Positions 11,573-22,169 of a stretch of DNA of 64,000 nt are shown piece after piece. Position 1 is the first letter of the stretch. The number at the start of each line of letters is the position of its first letter. The translations under genes were made by a program, and so were the position numbers. The notes under the pieces are model-generated. The model made no database searches and was not told where the DNA came from. It was given only the letters and a program-made list of their open reading frames with translations. The stretch spans positions 186,001 to 250,000 of the forward strand of contig JAAKBF010000007.1 of assembly GCA_012656075.1 (NCBI GenBank), written 5' to 3'. Source of the stretch: Phytophthora hibernalis (lineage: Eukaryota; Oomycota; Peronosporomycetes; Peronosporales; Peronosporaceae).

Positions 11573-11922
11573 TCAACTGTTCAAGGATGTGACGGTGGTC
11601 ACACAAACACCTTGCTTGAGGAAGCGTTGTTTCAAGATTAAACAAACTCTACGTGAACGGCAGTTCACGAGCTCCTGGTCTGCGGGAGCTGAGTGGCTAG
11701 AATAGCGTAGTTTAAACACTGAGTGTATTTGTAGGTGTACCTTAAATAGGTCTGTAAAACAATTTCCAAGTAACATATAGTTTGTTCAATATGTAATATG
11801 AACCGTTGGTCGTGGGACGTCGGTAACGAGGCCATGGTGTGTTCCACACCATAAGTGACGCGGAGACGATGTGTATCCATCTTAGAAGAGTGACCCCGTC
11901 ACTCTTCTGGTAGCCCCGTTAC
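11573..11922 (-). repeat. Solo or stranded LTR of the gypsy A/B family
   Basis: Aligns over its length with the 5' LTR of gypsy B (about 58,500-58,852), same orientation. Shared words include CACCTTGCTTGAGGAAGCGT, TAGGTGTACCTTAAAT and TAGCCCCG next to the terminus. Divergence is clearly higher than between the MULE arms. No gag or pol adjoins it in this orientation, so it is a solo LTR or a leftover. Confidence 0.75.
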
Positions 11923-12860
11923 CCCCACTTAGGCTAAGACTGTACCAGCCAATCGGGAGCGATACAATGTTTCTCAACATTTCCCGCGGTCGAATTCAAT
12001 CGACAGTTGAGCGCCACGGTTGGCTGCTCTTTCGGGGTGCTTGGCAGTTCTCCTAGTTCCCCCTGGCCTCCATATCGGCTCGTGCAGCATGCCCTCGAAG
12101 AAGACACGCCACGATGCGAGAGCGCCTTCCAAGACTATGACCTCGCGGTCAAAGTCCAATCCGTCCAATCCTCACGGCAAGGACTCGGCTCTCGATGAAG
12201 CCGTCGAGGCGGTAACCCGGGCTGTGGGTTCGCCACGGCGAAGTCGGTCGCGATCGATATCGCCCGACAACAGACCGAATCCTCGGTTTGTCTCTAGAGA
12301 CTACAGTCCCAGTGGCTCCATTGATACTGATGTTAATGCTCTGGTTAGTTACTCAGGTGATGAGGCTGACCTGGAAGACAATTCGTCGTCGCCCAAGGGC
12401 GGAGAGCGTGGCGAGGACAACTAGTCCGAGCCAGTTGCTGCTGTTGACGCTGCAGCTTTGGCGAATGCCGTCGCGGACGACGCTGGTGATGGCGACGTCG
12501 AAGAGGCTTCGCCTCCCAAGAACCTGACTCTGTCGGAGGGTCGTGTGCGCGCGCGTGTCATTCTGAACGAGAGCACCGCGACCAAGAAGCCTGTTGCTTC
12601 TCAGCCACCTCTCCAAGACGTGACCACGGCGGAGAAAGAACCACCGTTATTCGTCCAATTTCGAAGAAGAGGACGGGCAGGTTCACGTGTATGAGGCTGT
12701 TGTCAATGCTCTTGATGAACAAGAGGAGCGCCTTGCAGCTGTTCGCCTGCGAGGCACTTTGCGTGCTGAGTCCCCGTATTTGAAGGGCTACCCCCGCCCG
12801 ATGAGAACACGGGGTCTCCGTTTTTCTTGGAGCAGCTCGTGGCACCGCGCGGCCTTATCG

Positions 12861-13050
12861 GTGGACGAACTTCCAAGGGCGCTTTCAAAAGGACCTTGAC
12901 CACCAAGGTCCTTTTGAAAGCGCCCTTGAAGTTCGTCCACCACCAAGGTCCGTTTTAAAGCGCCCTTGAAGTTCGTCCACCACCAAGGTCCGTTTGAAAG
13001 CGCCCTTGAAGTTCGTCCAAACGGACTTTGGTCCGTTTGAAAGCTCAAGG
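12861..13050. repeat. Fold-back plus 40 bp tandem repeats inside gag-like gene
   Basis: An arm at 12861-12896 (GTGGACGAACTTC, AAGGGCGCTTTC, AAAAGGACC) is the inverse of the following unit. That 40 bp unit (CACCAAGGTCCTTTTGAAAG then CGCCCTTGAAGTTCGTCCAC) repeats head to tail at 12901, 12941 and 12981, the third slightly shortened, and a partial copy trails to 13050. Read in the gag frame the ancestral motif is SKGAFKRT. Confidence 0.85.
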
Positions 13051-13415
13051 AGTTCACAAGCCTTCGCAAGAAGGCTGAGAACAAGGTGGGCTTGCGCCCG
13101 TTTGGGGTTATCCCTAGGTCCAACCTGTGAACACTTCGACGAGTGCTCAGGCGGAGGATCTCTTCTGAAAGTGGCTCTTCCTTCGGGGTATCACCCCTCA
13201 GGAGATCGACCACCTCCGGGGCGAACCGAGTATGTCCGCCATTCTTGATCAGCGCGACTTTCGCATTGAGTTCGCTCATCTGATCAGTAAGCGTCAGCTT
13301 ACAGGTCAACTGGAGGAGGTCCGGCGTAAAGCCATGGTCAGCGCTCATGACGAGCGCGGGTATAGCGTTGCGGCTGCTGTCGCTATGCCACCGCATTCGA
13401 CCAAGAAGGCCAGGA

Positions 13416-13642
13416 CTACTTACGAAGCTGCCGTCGGGTCTGTTCCCAGATCTCGACAGCCTTCGGGCAGTCAACCTGGAGCCGTTCAATCGGCTCCCAT
13501 GAGTTCTGTGACGAGGGTAACCCCGCCACTTTACCAAGAGCTGGCGCATTCCTTGGCGGTTCCTCTCGCGGAGAGCTCGCTCAACGTAGTAGTGGGTCTC
13601 CCCATTACGGTCAAGGAGAGCCGGCGGAGGCCTCGCACGCCT
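13416..13642 (-). pseudogene. Antisense chromodomain segment of a gypsy pol
   Basis: On the minus strand PALLDRNGETHYYVERALRE runs into MRQLLVKWRGYP, the signature of a chromodomain. After a shift near 13500 it continues SWEPIERLQVDCPKAVEIWE and ends QTRRQLRK stop at 13416. Such domains form the C terminus of chromoviral integrases and direct insertion to marked chromatin. It lies inside the plus-strand gag-like gene, so the segment is inserted or inverted relative to it. Confidence 0.7.
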
Positions 13643-13974
13643 TTGAGTATGAGGCTCCGGCGCGATAGGAGACGCATCAGTCCGCGACTGGGACCCGAGA
13701 CTCGCTCATGCTTGTCCAGCAGGATGAGATCCGACAGCTTCGCAACCGGGTGTACGCCCTTGTGGGGCTTGGTCCCGAGGACGGGCTGCTGCTCAGTCCG
13801 GGAAGCGCGGGGCTCTTGAGGCCCTGCAAATTTCCTTGGCGTACATGCGCCGTGAAGTGGCCGATATGCTCGAGCGTGCGGATCGTCGGATGACCGAGCT
13901 TGACCGAGCTTGATCGTGACAATATTCGACGCGAGCTGAACTCACGTCTTCCAAGGGAGACTCATTTGAGGCGA

Positions 13975-14255
13975 GGCGGGTGAACGCATTTTCGTCCAGA
14001 AGTGTATAACACTCCCAGACCTTCTCTGATTGAGAATGTCTAGAACCACTGAATGATAATATCAGCCAGTGTGACGTGTGTCCTTGTGGCAATCCCTATA
14101 TGTATCGTTTACCTTTGGGTATCCCGGACTGCACCGCTTGAAATGAGTTGTTAGCTTACACGAACTGAATACAGGATGAGCACCGACCTCCACCAACCTA
14201 CTGAAATTGGCAGCGAGGCACGACTAAATGAGATGGACCACAAATAGATCTCTCC
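13975..14255 (+). repeat. Retroelement block, copy 1 (partner inverted at 24.8-25.0 kb)
   Basis: Begins GGCGGGTGAACGCATTTTCG and ends CCACAAATAGATCT. It matches the reverse complement of 24785-25045 with shared words such as TGAAATGAGTTGTTAGCTTA and GACTAAATGAGATGGACCAC. In copy 1 it follows the gag-like gene end (EARRVNAFSSRS); in copy 2 a related end (VRRVNAFFVQGSQ) precedes it. It is probably the sequence joining gag to the next element part or the LTR. Confidence 0.7.
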
Positions 14256-15327
14256 TTCAGACAACCCAGCAAAATACAGAGTTCCAAATACAAATATACA
14301 GCCACACTAAATTCTTATAAACCCTCAAGTGTGGAGGGGTGGGGTCTTTTCGCCAGTCTCACTTGGGGCTAACGCCCAGAGTACTGGCCAACTCTGGATG
14401 AATTCTCAATCAACGCTCAGCACCCTCACTTAATAAGGGACGATCTTCTTCTTCACACACAATACACTTCTTCTTCACACAGTAGTCAATCATTCGAGTC
14501 TGAGGGGTGACTACTACAACCACCTAACACCGCAAGATAATATGAAATGAACGCCACTCAATGAGCAACGCGCAACTAGGGTTTCTGAACAGACGGATCA
14601 GTCCAACCACACGAGCAGTCAACCCCGTCTTATTTGAACTTGATTATTTCGGGAGCCACGCAGCCAGACTCGTGTTCGGCGCGGCTTCGAGCGTTCGTAG
14701 CTTCAGGCCCCGGGAATTGGTCCGGGTAGCTTGACATCCACGCGGCACTAGACCCCGATGATTTGTACTTCCGCGCAACCGTGTGTCTTGCTTTTGGCAC
14801 ATTTTTCTCTGTTTGTTGTTGGCTATCTTCGCTATCGTTGGTCTGTTTTGTCTGCCTTACCTCCTATCCTCCGTCCGCTCCTGCTGACTTCACTGAATTT
14901 AACTTCGTTTTACTAGGTGAGTTGATGATGGCGAACTTCTTGGTGCGCTCACACATCATTGATGATGATGCGCATCTGGGTACATCATTTGATGATGGTG
15001 ACGCCTGGGTACAGTTCAATGGGAAGATATAATGGAACCGACCATTGATCGAGTCCGACGTTCATCCAGGATATATTTGCCAATCGTGACGCGTTCAGGT
15101 TATCTTCATGATTCTTGGTCATTCGGTACATAGTACATCTTCATCTTGGGGTGTCTTGGGTTCTGGATTGGGAATCTCATCGAGAGCATTCTCCACCCAG
15201 TGGGACCTCATCCACCCTCGAAGCCTGTACTTGTACTTGAATATTGTTCGGTGCTTCGAACCAAGTCAAGGCAGGCTGCTACTCGGGATACGTTAAGCAG
15301 CCTATCGGTTGCAGGTACGACGGGCTC
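14256..15327. other. Retroelement-derived DNA without a clear gene
   Basis: 14320-14560 is LTR-like (GTGGGGTCTT box, CTTCTTCTTCACACA repeats). A plus frame at 14763-15032 (hydrophobic start, then DDDAHLGTSFDDGDAWVQFN) and another at 15146-15547 (rich in Glu/Pro near RTHNPAPEAEEAAEPEPE) are not recognised. A short ATGATGATG-type repeat (CATTGATGATGATGCGCATC) lies near 14960. Confidence 0.3.
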
Positions 15328-15430
15328 CTACCAAACGAAAGACCATACGCGTAAGGACCGTATTCGTACGGTTGTGCGTACGCATAATCCTGCGCCTGAG
15401 GCTGAGGAGGCGGCTGAGCCGGAGCCCGAG

Positions 15431-15660
15431 AATGTGAAACGAAGTGGCAGTGGATTTTTCCCAGTCGCTGTGCTCGACTGTCTGATGGAATATTTGGACT
15501 GGATGAGTGGAAAAAGATACAGTATTGCGTCAGTGTGTAACGTGTGACATGTGATCACTGGGAAGTGAAGTGGACTAAATGTGCAAGCCAATGATGGGCC
15601 CACAGGTCGGGGGTATCCATCGGATGAGGCCTGATTCGATGAGATTAGAATACACCCTGT
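15431..15660. repeat. 230 bp block shared with 42.43-42.68 kb
   Basis: Direct-orientation repeat of 42432-42665; shared words include GGAAGTGAAGTGGACTAAAT and GTGTGTAACGTGTGACA. At 42 kb it lies just beyond the end of gypsy B integrase on the minus strand, so it is probably the 3' part of that gypsy family: a pol linker (minus reading SLACTFSPLHFP) or untranslated tail. Here it is cut off by the copia insertion. Confidence 0.65.
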
Positions 15661-15784
15661 CCCATATCCCCGATGTAATGAAGCGCTCAAAAATGATTCT
15701 GTAAAGAGTGCGTTTAACAGGCGGAACAAACAGTGCCACGTGCGACGCACCACTTTGTCAGCTCCAGTCTCATGACCGCGTTTG

Positions 15785-15789
15785 CCAAG
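15785..15789 (+). other. Copia target-site duplication CCAAG (left)
   Basis: CCAAG directly before TGTTGAGC of the 5' LTR; the identical pentamer follows the terminal AACA of the 3' LTR at 24465-24469. Confidence 0.9.
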
Positions 15790-16175
15790 TGTTGAGCAGA
15801 ACGCTCCTGCATCTCCGCCAGCGGCGGTAAGACCTCTGTGGGTAGCTAACAGGCTACCCATAAATATGAGAAATGTATACAACTCCTCCTAAAACAGATA
15901 TTTGTGGAGGTTATCAAGTACTAAGGGAGTTCAGATCACTGAACTCTAGCCCATCTGGGAAATATGGAGCAGAGAGTATCCTGCTCCTTCAATTGTGCGA
16001 TGATGACAAGTAGGCAGAGAAGCGAAGCGCGTCCGCGGACAAGTTCTGAGGACGAGTTCAGTTTCCAATCTGCCTCGGACTGAGCACTCGCGTAAAGAAC
16101 AGGTAGATAGGGAATGACGGTATGAAATACACTGTAGTGAGCCTCCTACAACGTGTTGGTCTTTTCATTTTAACA
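15790..16175 (+). repeat. Copia 5' LTR
   Basis: 386 bp, starts TGTTGAGC and ends TTTAACA. Contains a GGGTAGC/GCTACCC hairpin and matches the 3' LTR over its length with scattered substitutions and small indels, so the insertion is not very recent. Confidence 0.95.
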
Positions 16176-16187
16176 TTTCAACTAAAG

Positions 16188-17540
16188 ATGAGCAAGCCAA
16201 GCTTCTCGGCGACCAAGTTTTTACTTTTCATGTCAAGAAATCCCTCTTTGCGGGGCGGAACGACAAGGTTCGGGCTCATCTGGTCGCGCTCAGCGATGCG
16301 CTGCTCGTTGCCGAGCTGCAAGCAAGCAGACGGACCCCAGTGGCTCGTTACGAAGACGCGTTCGTGCGGGAGCCGGTTCTAGACCAGCCACCATAAGGTG
16401 CCTCGGTGCAAGAGGCGGGAGCGTACGCGCTGCAAGAGGCTTTTATAAAACAGCAGTCGTCGTACATCAAGGACCTGCTCAACTTAACGCTGCCGGCTGG
16501 ATTTGCCGATGTGAAATTGATGCAGCAGCCAGTCCATGTGATCTGGCAGGCATTGGGAACACGCTACGGGCTCAACACTGCGTTCGGTATCGTAGCGCTG
16601 GTGCAGAAATTTGAGAGAATTGCCAGCTCGAACTCAAGAGTGTTGTACACCTCTTCCAGCAACTTAAGGCTGCAAGAGACCAAGTCGACAGAAACAGCTC
16701 CGAGACTTTGATGCCTGGACTCATCTCTCGACAGATCATGCTGATCAAGGTGCTGGCGGTTCTGCCGCACGGTCTATGGGGTCTGGGATCGACTTTACGC
16801 CCGAAGAGTTCACGATCGAAAAATTGGAGACCAAGCTGGTGGCCATCTTTGGCAACAAGAACCGGCCTGAGATCGAAGGTCTCGCCAAGGGGCGCACGTC
16901 AACCATGTTGACGCCACGAGTACCACGTCAAAGACATCGCTCTTGGCCAAAGAAAGGCCGCGCCTGTCCCTGCTCGGGACCTGCACTACAATGTGTGCAT
17001 CCGGTCGAGCTACTACTGCACCGGTGTCCACAAAATGAACGACATCGGGCCGCATCTGCAGGCAGATTGCCCCAAGATGAAGCTCGACCGTACCCAGCCG
17101 TTTAAAGTGTTCCGCCGAAACATACTGGAGCGCGCCATCAAGCATAAGCGCCTGGACTACGTTGCAGCTCTGGCCAAGATGGGCAAGGGTTGAAATTCCA
17201 ATGGCAAGAGCAAGGCAAAGACAAGGTCAAAGGCAAGGCAACCGCCGCGTGAGGCCCGTCTACAGGAAGTCCAAGCTGACGCTGTGCAGACGAATCCACC
17301 GGCTAGTCCGTCGTTTCAGTGAGCCCGTCCAGCTCCATCAGGCTGCCGCTGACGCCTGGCTCTGAGGGATGGGCGATATCGACCCAATCGACAAGGACGA
17401 GCCTATGAACTCCTTCGACATGGGAGTTAACGCCGGCGAAGTTCGCAACGTCCAGGCTAAAGTCGAGAAGATTTCGCAGGACATGAACCAGATGGAGATG
17501 GCGCTGGGGGACAAAGTAAGGGCATATTTCCCGTGTTTGC
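16188..17540 (+). pseudogene. Copia gag
   Basis: The ATG at 16188 starts MSKPSFSATKFL 12 bp after the LTR. Frames then interleave: ALSDALLVAELQASRRTPVA, a TAA near 16393, YIKDLLNLTLPAGFADVKLM and VIWQALGTRYGLNTAFGIVA, then FTPEEFTIEKLETKLVAIFG. The order and content match UBN2-type copia gag. A Cys-rich stretch near 16990-17060 (CIRSSYYCTGVHK) may be a degraded zinc knuckle. The last piece, EVRNVQAKVEKISQDMNQME, leads into the protease. At least four shifts or stops. Confidence 0.8.
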
Positions 17541-17733
17541 TTGAGTCAGGGTAGGTTTACCAAATATTGGTGGGTGTTGGACTCAGGATGCGGTTTCGGC
17601 TTGACTGGGGACGCGTCGAAGTTTGTAGTCAAGAGACATGACTCAGGATACACATTTACATTTGAACAGGGGTGTAAACATTCGAATACACACATTGGAA
17701 CAGTGAAACTGTTTTTCCAAGGGCCAGGAGATA
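17541..17733 (+). pseudogene. Copia protease, 5' part, split by pogo insertion
   Basis: YWWVLDSGCGFGLTGDASKF contains the aspartic protease box DSG. The frame runs through FTFEQGCKHSNTHIGTVKLF to QGPGD and the TA at 17732, where the pogo element enters. Its continuation is RPFLFENIALVPN from 19477; joining across one TA keeps the frame open. Confidence 0.9.
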
Positions 17734-19474
17734 CGGACTACGACATACAAAGCCGGCAGACTAAAAAGCCGGCATTAATCAAATGCACAGACAGGTCTCT
17801 ATTTAAAATAAAATCTTTTTGTAGAATCATAAGCGATAACATGTATTTATTTAGCGAATCGGAGCTCGTACAAAATCGAGTGGATGGCGTTAAATTTGCC
17901 GCCCGACCAACTAAAACCGAGAAGCACTTCCTAAATGGCGCCAAAGCAAAAGCGTTATACAATCAAGGAGAAGCGTGAGGGTGCCTTGCTTGCCACCCAA
18001 GTCGGATTTGATGAGGCAGCGCGGCAGTTTCAGAGACCTCGTGGCACGGTTTTGGGTGGTGGCGGCAGACTGACCAGCTGCTCGCTTTTCGCGGTAACGC
18101 GAGGTCGCCAACGCTCTAGGGTCAGGGACGCAAGGAAATATTCCCTAGTGTCCCAGCCCTCGTTACGTATATGAAGGACACACGCAGAGACGAAAAGGTA
18201 ATTTGCACCGACAACATACTAAGAGGTGCTTCTATATTTGAGTTTATAATGATTGTTGCTGTACTTTATTACGTTTAGGCTCTTTCAACGCGTTCAATGA
18301 TCGACTTCATGTGGCTGCAGGAACCCCGATGTGCACACTACATGGAAGAGCACAAGTACCCTGAGCATTCACTTGAGCGAATGTGTCAGCGTATTTGCAA
18401 GCGGTAAAATATTTTGTTGTTGGTAAAATATTAGGTTTTAATGTATTAACAATTGTTTTATTAACACGTCGCTATATTTAGCTACGCCTTTTTCGAAAAA
18501 CCCAAAATGCCAAAATGCCGACCGACGAGATGCTACGAAAGCGTGCTGAGTTCTGTTTTGAATTTTGGGGCAAGTACTGCTCATGGTGTCCAACACAGAT
18601 GTATAATATGGACGAAACGGGTATCAACTTTGACATGCCGCCGGCTCCTTTTGGGTAATCAAAGGCCGCAAGGACCCTGCACGAATTGTCAAGATGACTA
18701 AGCACAGCGGAAAGATGACCATATGTCTTACGATTCATGGTGACGGTGCGTTTAATATGTTTTTATTGATGTCGAAACTGATATTTATAATTCTAACTAT
18801 TTTGGAGTGTTTTTACAGGAATAAAACTTCCGATTCTATTCATCATCAGAGGAAGCTCGGTGGCAACATCGACCACGACGAACTGCCTCATTACACGCCT
18901 GAGCACTACTACACCGTACAGGATAACGGGTGGATGGATGCAGTTGGCTGGAGATTTTATGTAGGAAAACTTTAAAAACGAAGTCGATGGACCCGCTGCT
19001 CTTCACCTCGATAACTTTGACTCATGTTTTTGAGGAGGGTCAGCGTGTCGTTGCCGATGGGACACATGCTGCAATGGTTCCATTTCCGCCAATACGACAG
19101 CGGTTTGTCAACCGCTGGACGTCGGCGTGATGGGTCCCCTAAAGGCAAAAAATCGTTTAAAGTTTCGTGGCATTACTGAGGGAACTGCTAAAGAGAAGCG
19201 CCCCGTGCAATTAAGTCGAGCATTGCTGCTTGGGAAGAGTTATCGGAAACAACTGTTATTCGTAGCTTTGATAAAGCCATTCCTAGGTATCCTGAAGTAA
19301 TGGTCTGATTAAAGTACTTTTTTCTCAAAACACATGGATATTTTCTTGTTTTTGCACAAAAATAGTATTATCGTCCAATCAAAACCCTGCCGTGTTTTAT
19401 TGTCGGTTTCGACAGCGAGGTGATTATTATAGAAGATGCCATTCAGTCATGCCGGCTTTGTATGTCGTTGTCTG
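17734..19474 (+). mobile_element. Pogo-type (Tc1/mariner superfamily) DNA transposon in copia
   Basis: 1741 bp with about 25 bp terminal inverted repeats. The left end CGGACTACGACATACAAAGC and the inverted right end CAGACAACGACATACAAAGC differ at two positions. It is flanked by the TA target duplication (17732-17733, 19475-19476). It carries one transposase gene. Confidence 0.93.
17935..19308 (+). pseudogene. Pogo-like transposase (DDD catalytic domain)
   Basis: Starts MAPKQKRYTIKEKREGALLA, a psq-type helix-turn-helix (DEAARQFQRPRGTV). Introns are read at 18198-18278 (GTAATT...GTTTAG), about 18404-18480 and about 18746-18819. Between them lie STRSMIDFMWLQEP and EHSLERMCQRICKR, then KMPTDEMLRKRAEFCFEFWG. 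The catalytic domain shows MYNMDETGINFDMP (first Asp), ALHLDNFDS (second Asp) and CQPLDVGVMGPLKAK (third Asp), ending IPRYPEVMV stop. One-base shifts near 18040, 18650, 18850 and 18970 break it. Confidence 0.85.
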
Positions 19475-19476
19475 TA

Positions 19477-19877
19477 TCCGGCCCTTTCTGTTCGAAAATA
19501 TTGCATTGGTACCCAACGCCAAGTCAAATATTCTGAGTCAATATCGGCTTAAGAGAGAAGGTTATCAAATTGTTGGATCTCCAACAGGAGAGTACAAGTT
19601 TGTACTGTATGAGAATAGTTTAGCGTTTGTGGCTAGAGCTATAAATGGTGCGTACTATTTACAGCACCAAACGACTAAGCAACGCCAGCAACTGTGCAAT
19701 GCAGTGAAACTGCGCCCCTGTAAGCCACTGGCACTGCCAGAAAGTGGGAAAGTAGAGGGAATACTGTGTGAGTGGCGCGTGAAACTTGGCCATCTTAACA
19801 AAGACTCGGTAATTGACATGTTGAGCAAGAAATTAGTTGCGGAATTCCTACGCCCCAGTATTGTGAATCCCGTCTAA
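19477..19877 (+). pseudogene. Copia protease end and GAG-pre-integrase domain
   Basis: RPFLFENIALVPNAKSNILS, then LKREGYQIVGSPTGEYKFVL complete the protease region. LCEWRVKLGHLNKDSVIDML is the GAG-pre-integrase motif (H in LGHLN). The frame ends at 19877 shortly before the MITE-like insertion. The integrase continues after 21.4 kb. Confidence 0.85.
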
Positions 19878-19897
19878 ATTTGCCGATTTTGGGCTTT

Positions 19898-20597
19898 CAG
19901 TAAAACCACCAACGAATAGACGCTGTGCTCTGATTGGTCAAAACGGTTTTTCTCTCCCTGTGGCAGCCATTAGTCTGCAGGGCAGCAAGAGTCGCGGCAT
20001 CTCCAAGACCGCCGCAAGCGTCGCGGAAGCAGGACCGAGGCCGCCGCGAGAGTTAACTCGGCAAGAGGCAGTAGCGGTGAGATCACGCCAACGTGAGCTG
20101 TAGCATCAAGCCCTTCGCTGGTGATACCGACGTGGGCAGTAGCAGTCAGACCTCCGCCAGCGACACCGGCGTGAGCAGCTCGGGTAGCGAGACTTGCTGA
20201 GCAGTAGCAGCGAGACCTCCTCCAACGACACCGGCGTGAGAAGCTTAGGCGTCAAGCCCTGCGGTGCAGTAGCTGTGAGACATCCGCCAGCGACGCCGGC
20301 CTGAGAATCTTAGGCGTCGAGACCTTCATCAGCCAGACCTACGCGAGCGACAGCAGCCAAATCTCCACCAGCGACGCCGGCGTGAGCAGCACTTGCAGAG
20401 AGACTCCGCCAGCGACACCTCCAGCAGCGACATCTGCGAGCGGTAGCAGCGATACGTTTGCCTGCGACGTCTGCGTTAGTGGCAGCATAACGTGACGGTT
20501 TGCACTAATTTGACGGGAGATCTCGTGCGGTATGTATAGCTTACACCTATTGATCATTATCACTTACTCACACGATGGCGTATTGGTGGTTTTGTTG
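19898..20597. mobile_element. MITE-like unit with inner GCGAC-rich repeats
   Basis: Left end CAGTAAAACCACCAA and right end TTGGTGGTTTTGTTG (20583-20597) form imperfect 15 bp inverted repeats about 700 bp apart. There is no coding frame. The inside is built from irregular copies of CCGCCAGCGACACCGGCGTGAGC between about 20100 and 20470. No target duplication could be fixed. It may instead be the 5' flank of the adjoining Tc1-derivative. Confidence 0.5.
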
Positions 20598-20599
20598 TG

Positions 20600-21320
20600 G
20601 ATAATGTAGCTGCAGGTCTAATATCTGAACGTTTGCCGCACAATAACGAAGAGGCAGTCACGAGGCAGCATGCTCATCCTAACACTGTCTTCCATTGCCT
20701 CTACGGTTTTACTGTCTCCCATTTTCGCGTGTAGAGCTCTCTCACATCTACCACAAGTCGGTCAAGACAATTGGAAATTGGATTAACACTTATGAGGAGA
20801 CTGGCACCTACCAACAGACTCACACAAGCCCCCGTAGACGGTTTTCACTCGCGCATCAACAGTGGCTGTGCACCAAATGTTGCGCTATTAGCAGCAACGT
20901 ATTCCAGTACGTTTCCGGAAGCGTCTCGCTGTCCGACGGTATTCTTAATGATAGGATGAACATTTAGTTGTAGTCGGTGCTGATGTCCCGCCGGTATAGT
21001 GTCCAATGAAGCACGGACTCGCTGACGCTCAGAAGGGTTAGAAGGTGGCGTAGATTGAGGTGGGGTCCTTGGCCGTAGTGGATATGGTGACACACGCACA
21101 TTTGAGTGCGCAACGGAAAATGGCATCCCTCGATCGAGCGCTGGTGGTCGAGCTATCAACGGTGATACATGAGACACGGAAGCGATGTCTTGTTGGCTAG
21201 CTGATGCTGCAGTAAGTCCGCCCTCTCCGCTTTCGTCGGCCATGCTTCTCTCGTTGCTTCCTCTCGTTTGAGCTGGCTGTAAATGATGTTGGCCACATAA
21301 AGAACTTGTCAAATTGAAAA
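20600..21320. mobile_element. Internally deleted two-gene Tc1/IS630-type transposon
   Basis: Plus strand 20636-20860 encodes the start of a DDE_3-type transposase: EEAVTRQHAHPNTVFHCLYG, then SHIYHKSVKTIGNWINTYEE. Minus strand 21312-20850 encodes the start of a second protein: MADESGEGGLTAAS, then VRVSPYPLRPRTPPQ and QLNVHPIIKNTVGQRDASGN. Both genes lose their C-terminal halves at a common point near 20,865. The same two genes, convergent, occur nearly complete at 25.2-27.6 kb in the opposite orientation. Confidence 0.7.
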
Positions 21321-21449
21321 AATATGCTTTTGCAAAAGTTGGGTCTGTTCTCTGTCGGTTCCTTCAAAGAACCGACCTCGGAAATTTTGAACAGAACGCA
21401 CAATAACAGAATTGAGAAAGATACCATTCTTTTGTACAACAAGCGCAGA

Positions 21450-22080
21450 GATGAAGAAGCGAAGGATGTCCTACCGCAATTCGAAGGGTTCGAGAGCAAA
21501 CAACCCATCAGCACCATGCATATGGACACAAATGGTCCTATGAAAACTATGGGCGTGTTCGGAAACCTGGGAACGATCCGATACTTCCTAAGTATCATTG
21601 ATGACAACACATCTTGGCGTTGGACTTTGTACTACGCAGTAAGAAAGAGGTGTTTGAGAAGGTAGAAGAGCTTCAACTGCAGCTAGAACGTGAGGGAAGT
21701 TCACCATTCGTCGGATTAGAGCTGATGGTGGTACCTAATTTGTAAACGCCGCGTTTAGGAGCTTCTTTAAAAGGAAGCGCCTTGTCTTTCAGACATCGAA
21801 TCCGTACTCCCCGGAGATAATGGAGCTGCAGAGCGTGACCATCAGAGAAACCGCGCCCGAGTACGCTGTTCGTTGAAAGATGCAGCCATGGAGCATAGAT
21901 GGTGGCCCGAAGCTCTCATGTACATGACATATGTGCAGAACCGCACTCCTATGAGCCGCCTAGGAAACAAGACATCGTATGAGATGGTAAACGGGACACC
22001 ACCTAACGTAATCAATCTACCGGTTTGGGGATCTGTGTGCTTTGCGCACGTTCCCGCATCTCATTAAGTGCCGGTTTCTA
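21450..22080 (+). pseudogene. Copia integrase
   Basis: ISTMHMDTNGPMKTMGVFGN and YFLSIIDDNTSWRWTLY carry the rve-type core with the first catalytic Asp (HMDTNGP). IRADGGTEFVNAAFRSFF-like residues around 21715-21770 are spread over two frames. AAMEHRWWPEALMYMTYVQN and SRLGNKTSYEMVNGTPPNVI are the C-terminal part. Stops near 21665, 21745 and 21876 break it. Confidence 0.85.
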
Positions 22081-22169
22081 GGGATGTCGGAGGAAACTAA
22101 GGGTTACCGACTTTGGGACGTGTACAGTATAGACTCATCTTGTCCAGAGATGTGCTCTTCGATACAACC

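Larger units (their letters stand above)
12089..14010 (+). pseudogene. Retroelement gag-like gene, rearranged
   Basis: The ATG at 12089 opens MPSKKTRHDARAPSKTMTSR, a basic/serine-rich N terminus with an RSRSRS patch. An in-frame TAG at 12422 interrupts it, and the frame continues LANAVADDAGDGDVEEASPP to about 12660. It then shifts to YEAVVNALDEQEERLAAVRL and GSPFFLEQLVAPRGLIGG. After the fold-back repeat (12861-13050) it resumes with ITPQEIDHLRGEPSMSAILD and LTGQLEEVRRKAMVSAHDER. A final piece, EALQISLAYMRREVADMLER near 13820, is coiled-coil-like. The composition and neighbours suggest a retroelement capsid gene, but I see no zinc knuckle or protease beside it. Confidence 0.55.

Noticed and set aside
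12788..13415. Long minus-strand frame (253 residues) across the gag-like gene
   Set aside because: Only its first part (13,416 and above) has chromodomain content. The remainder is antisense to a recognisable gag reading and to the tandem repeat.
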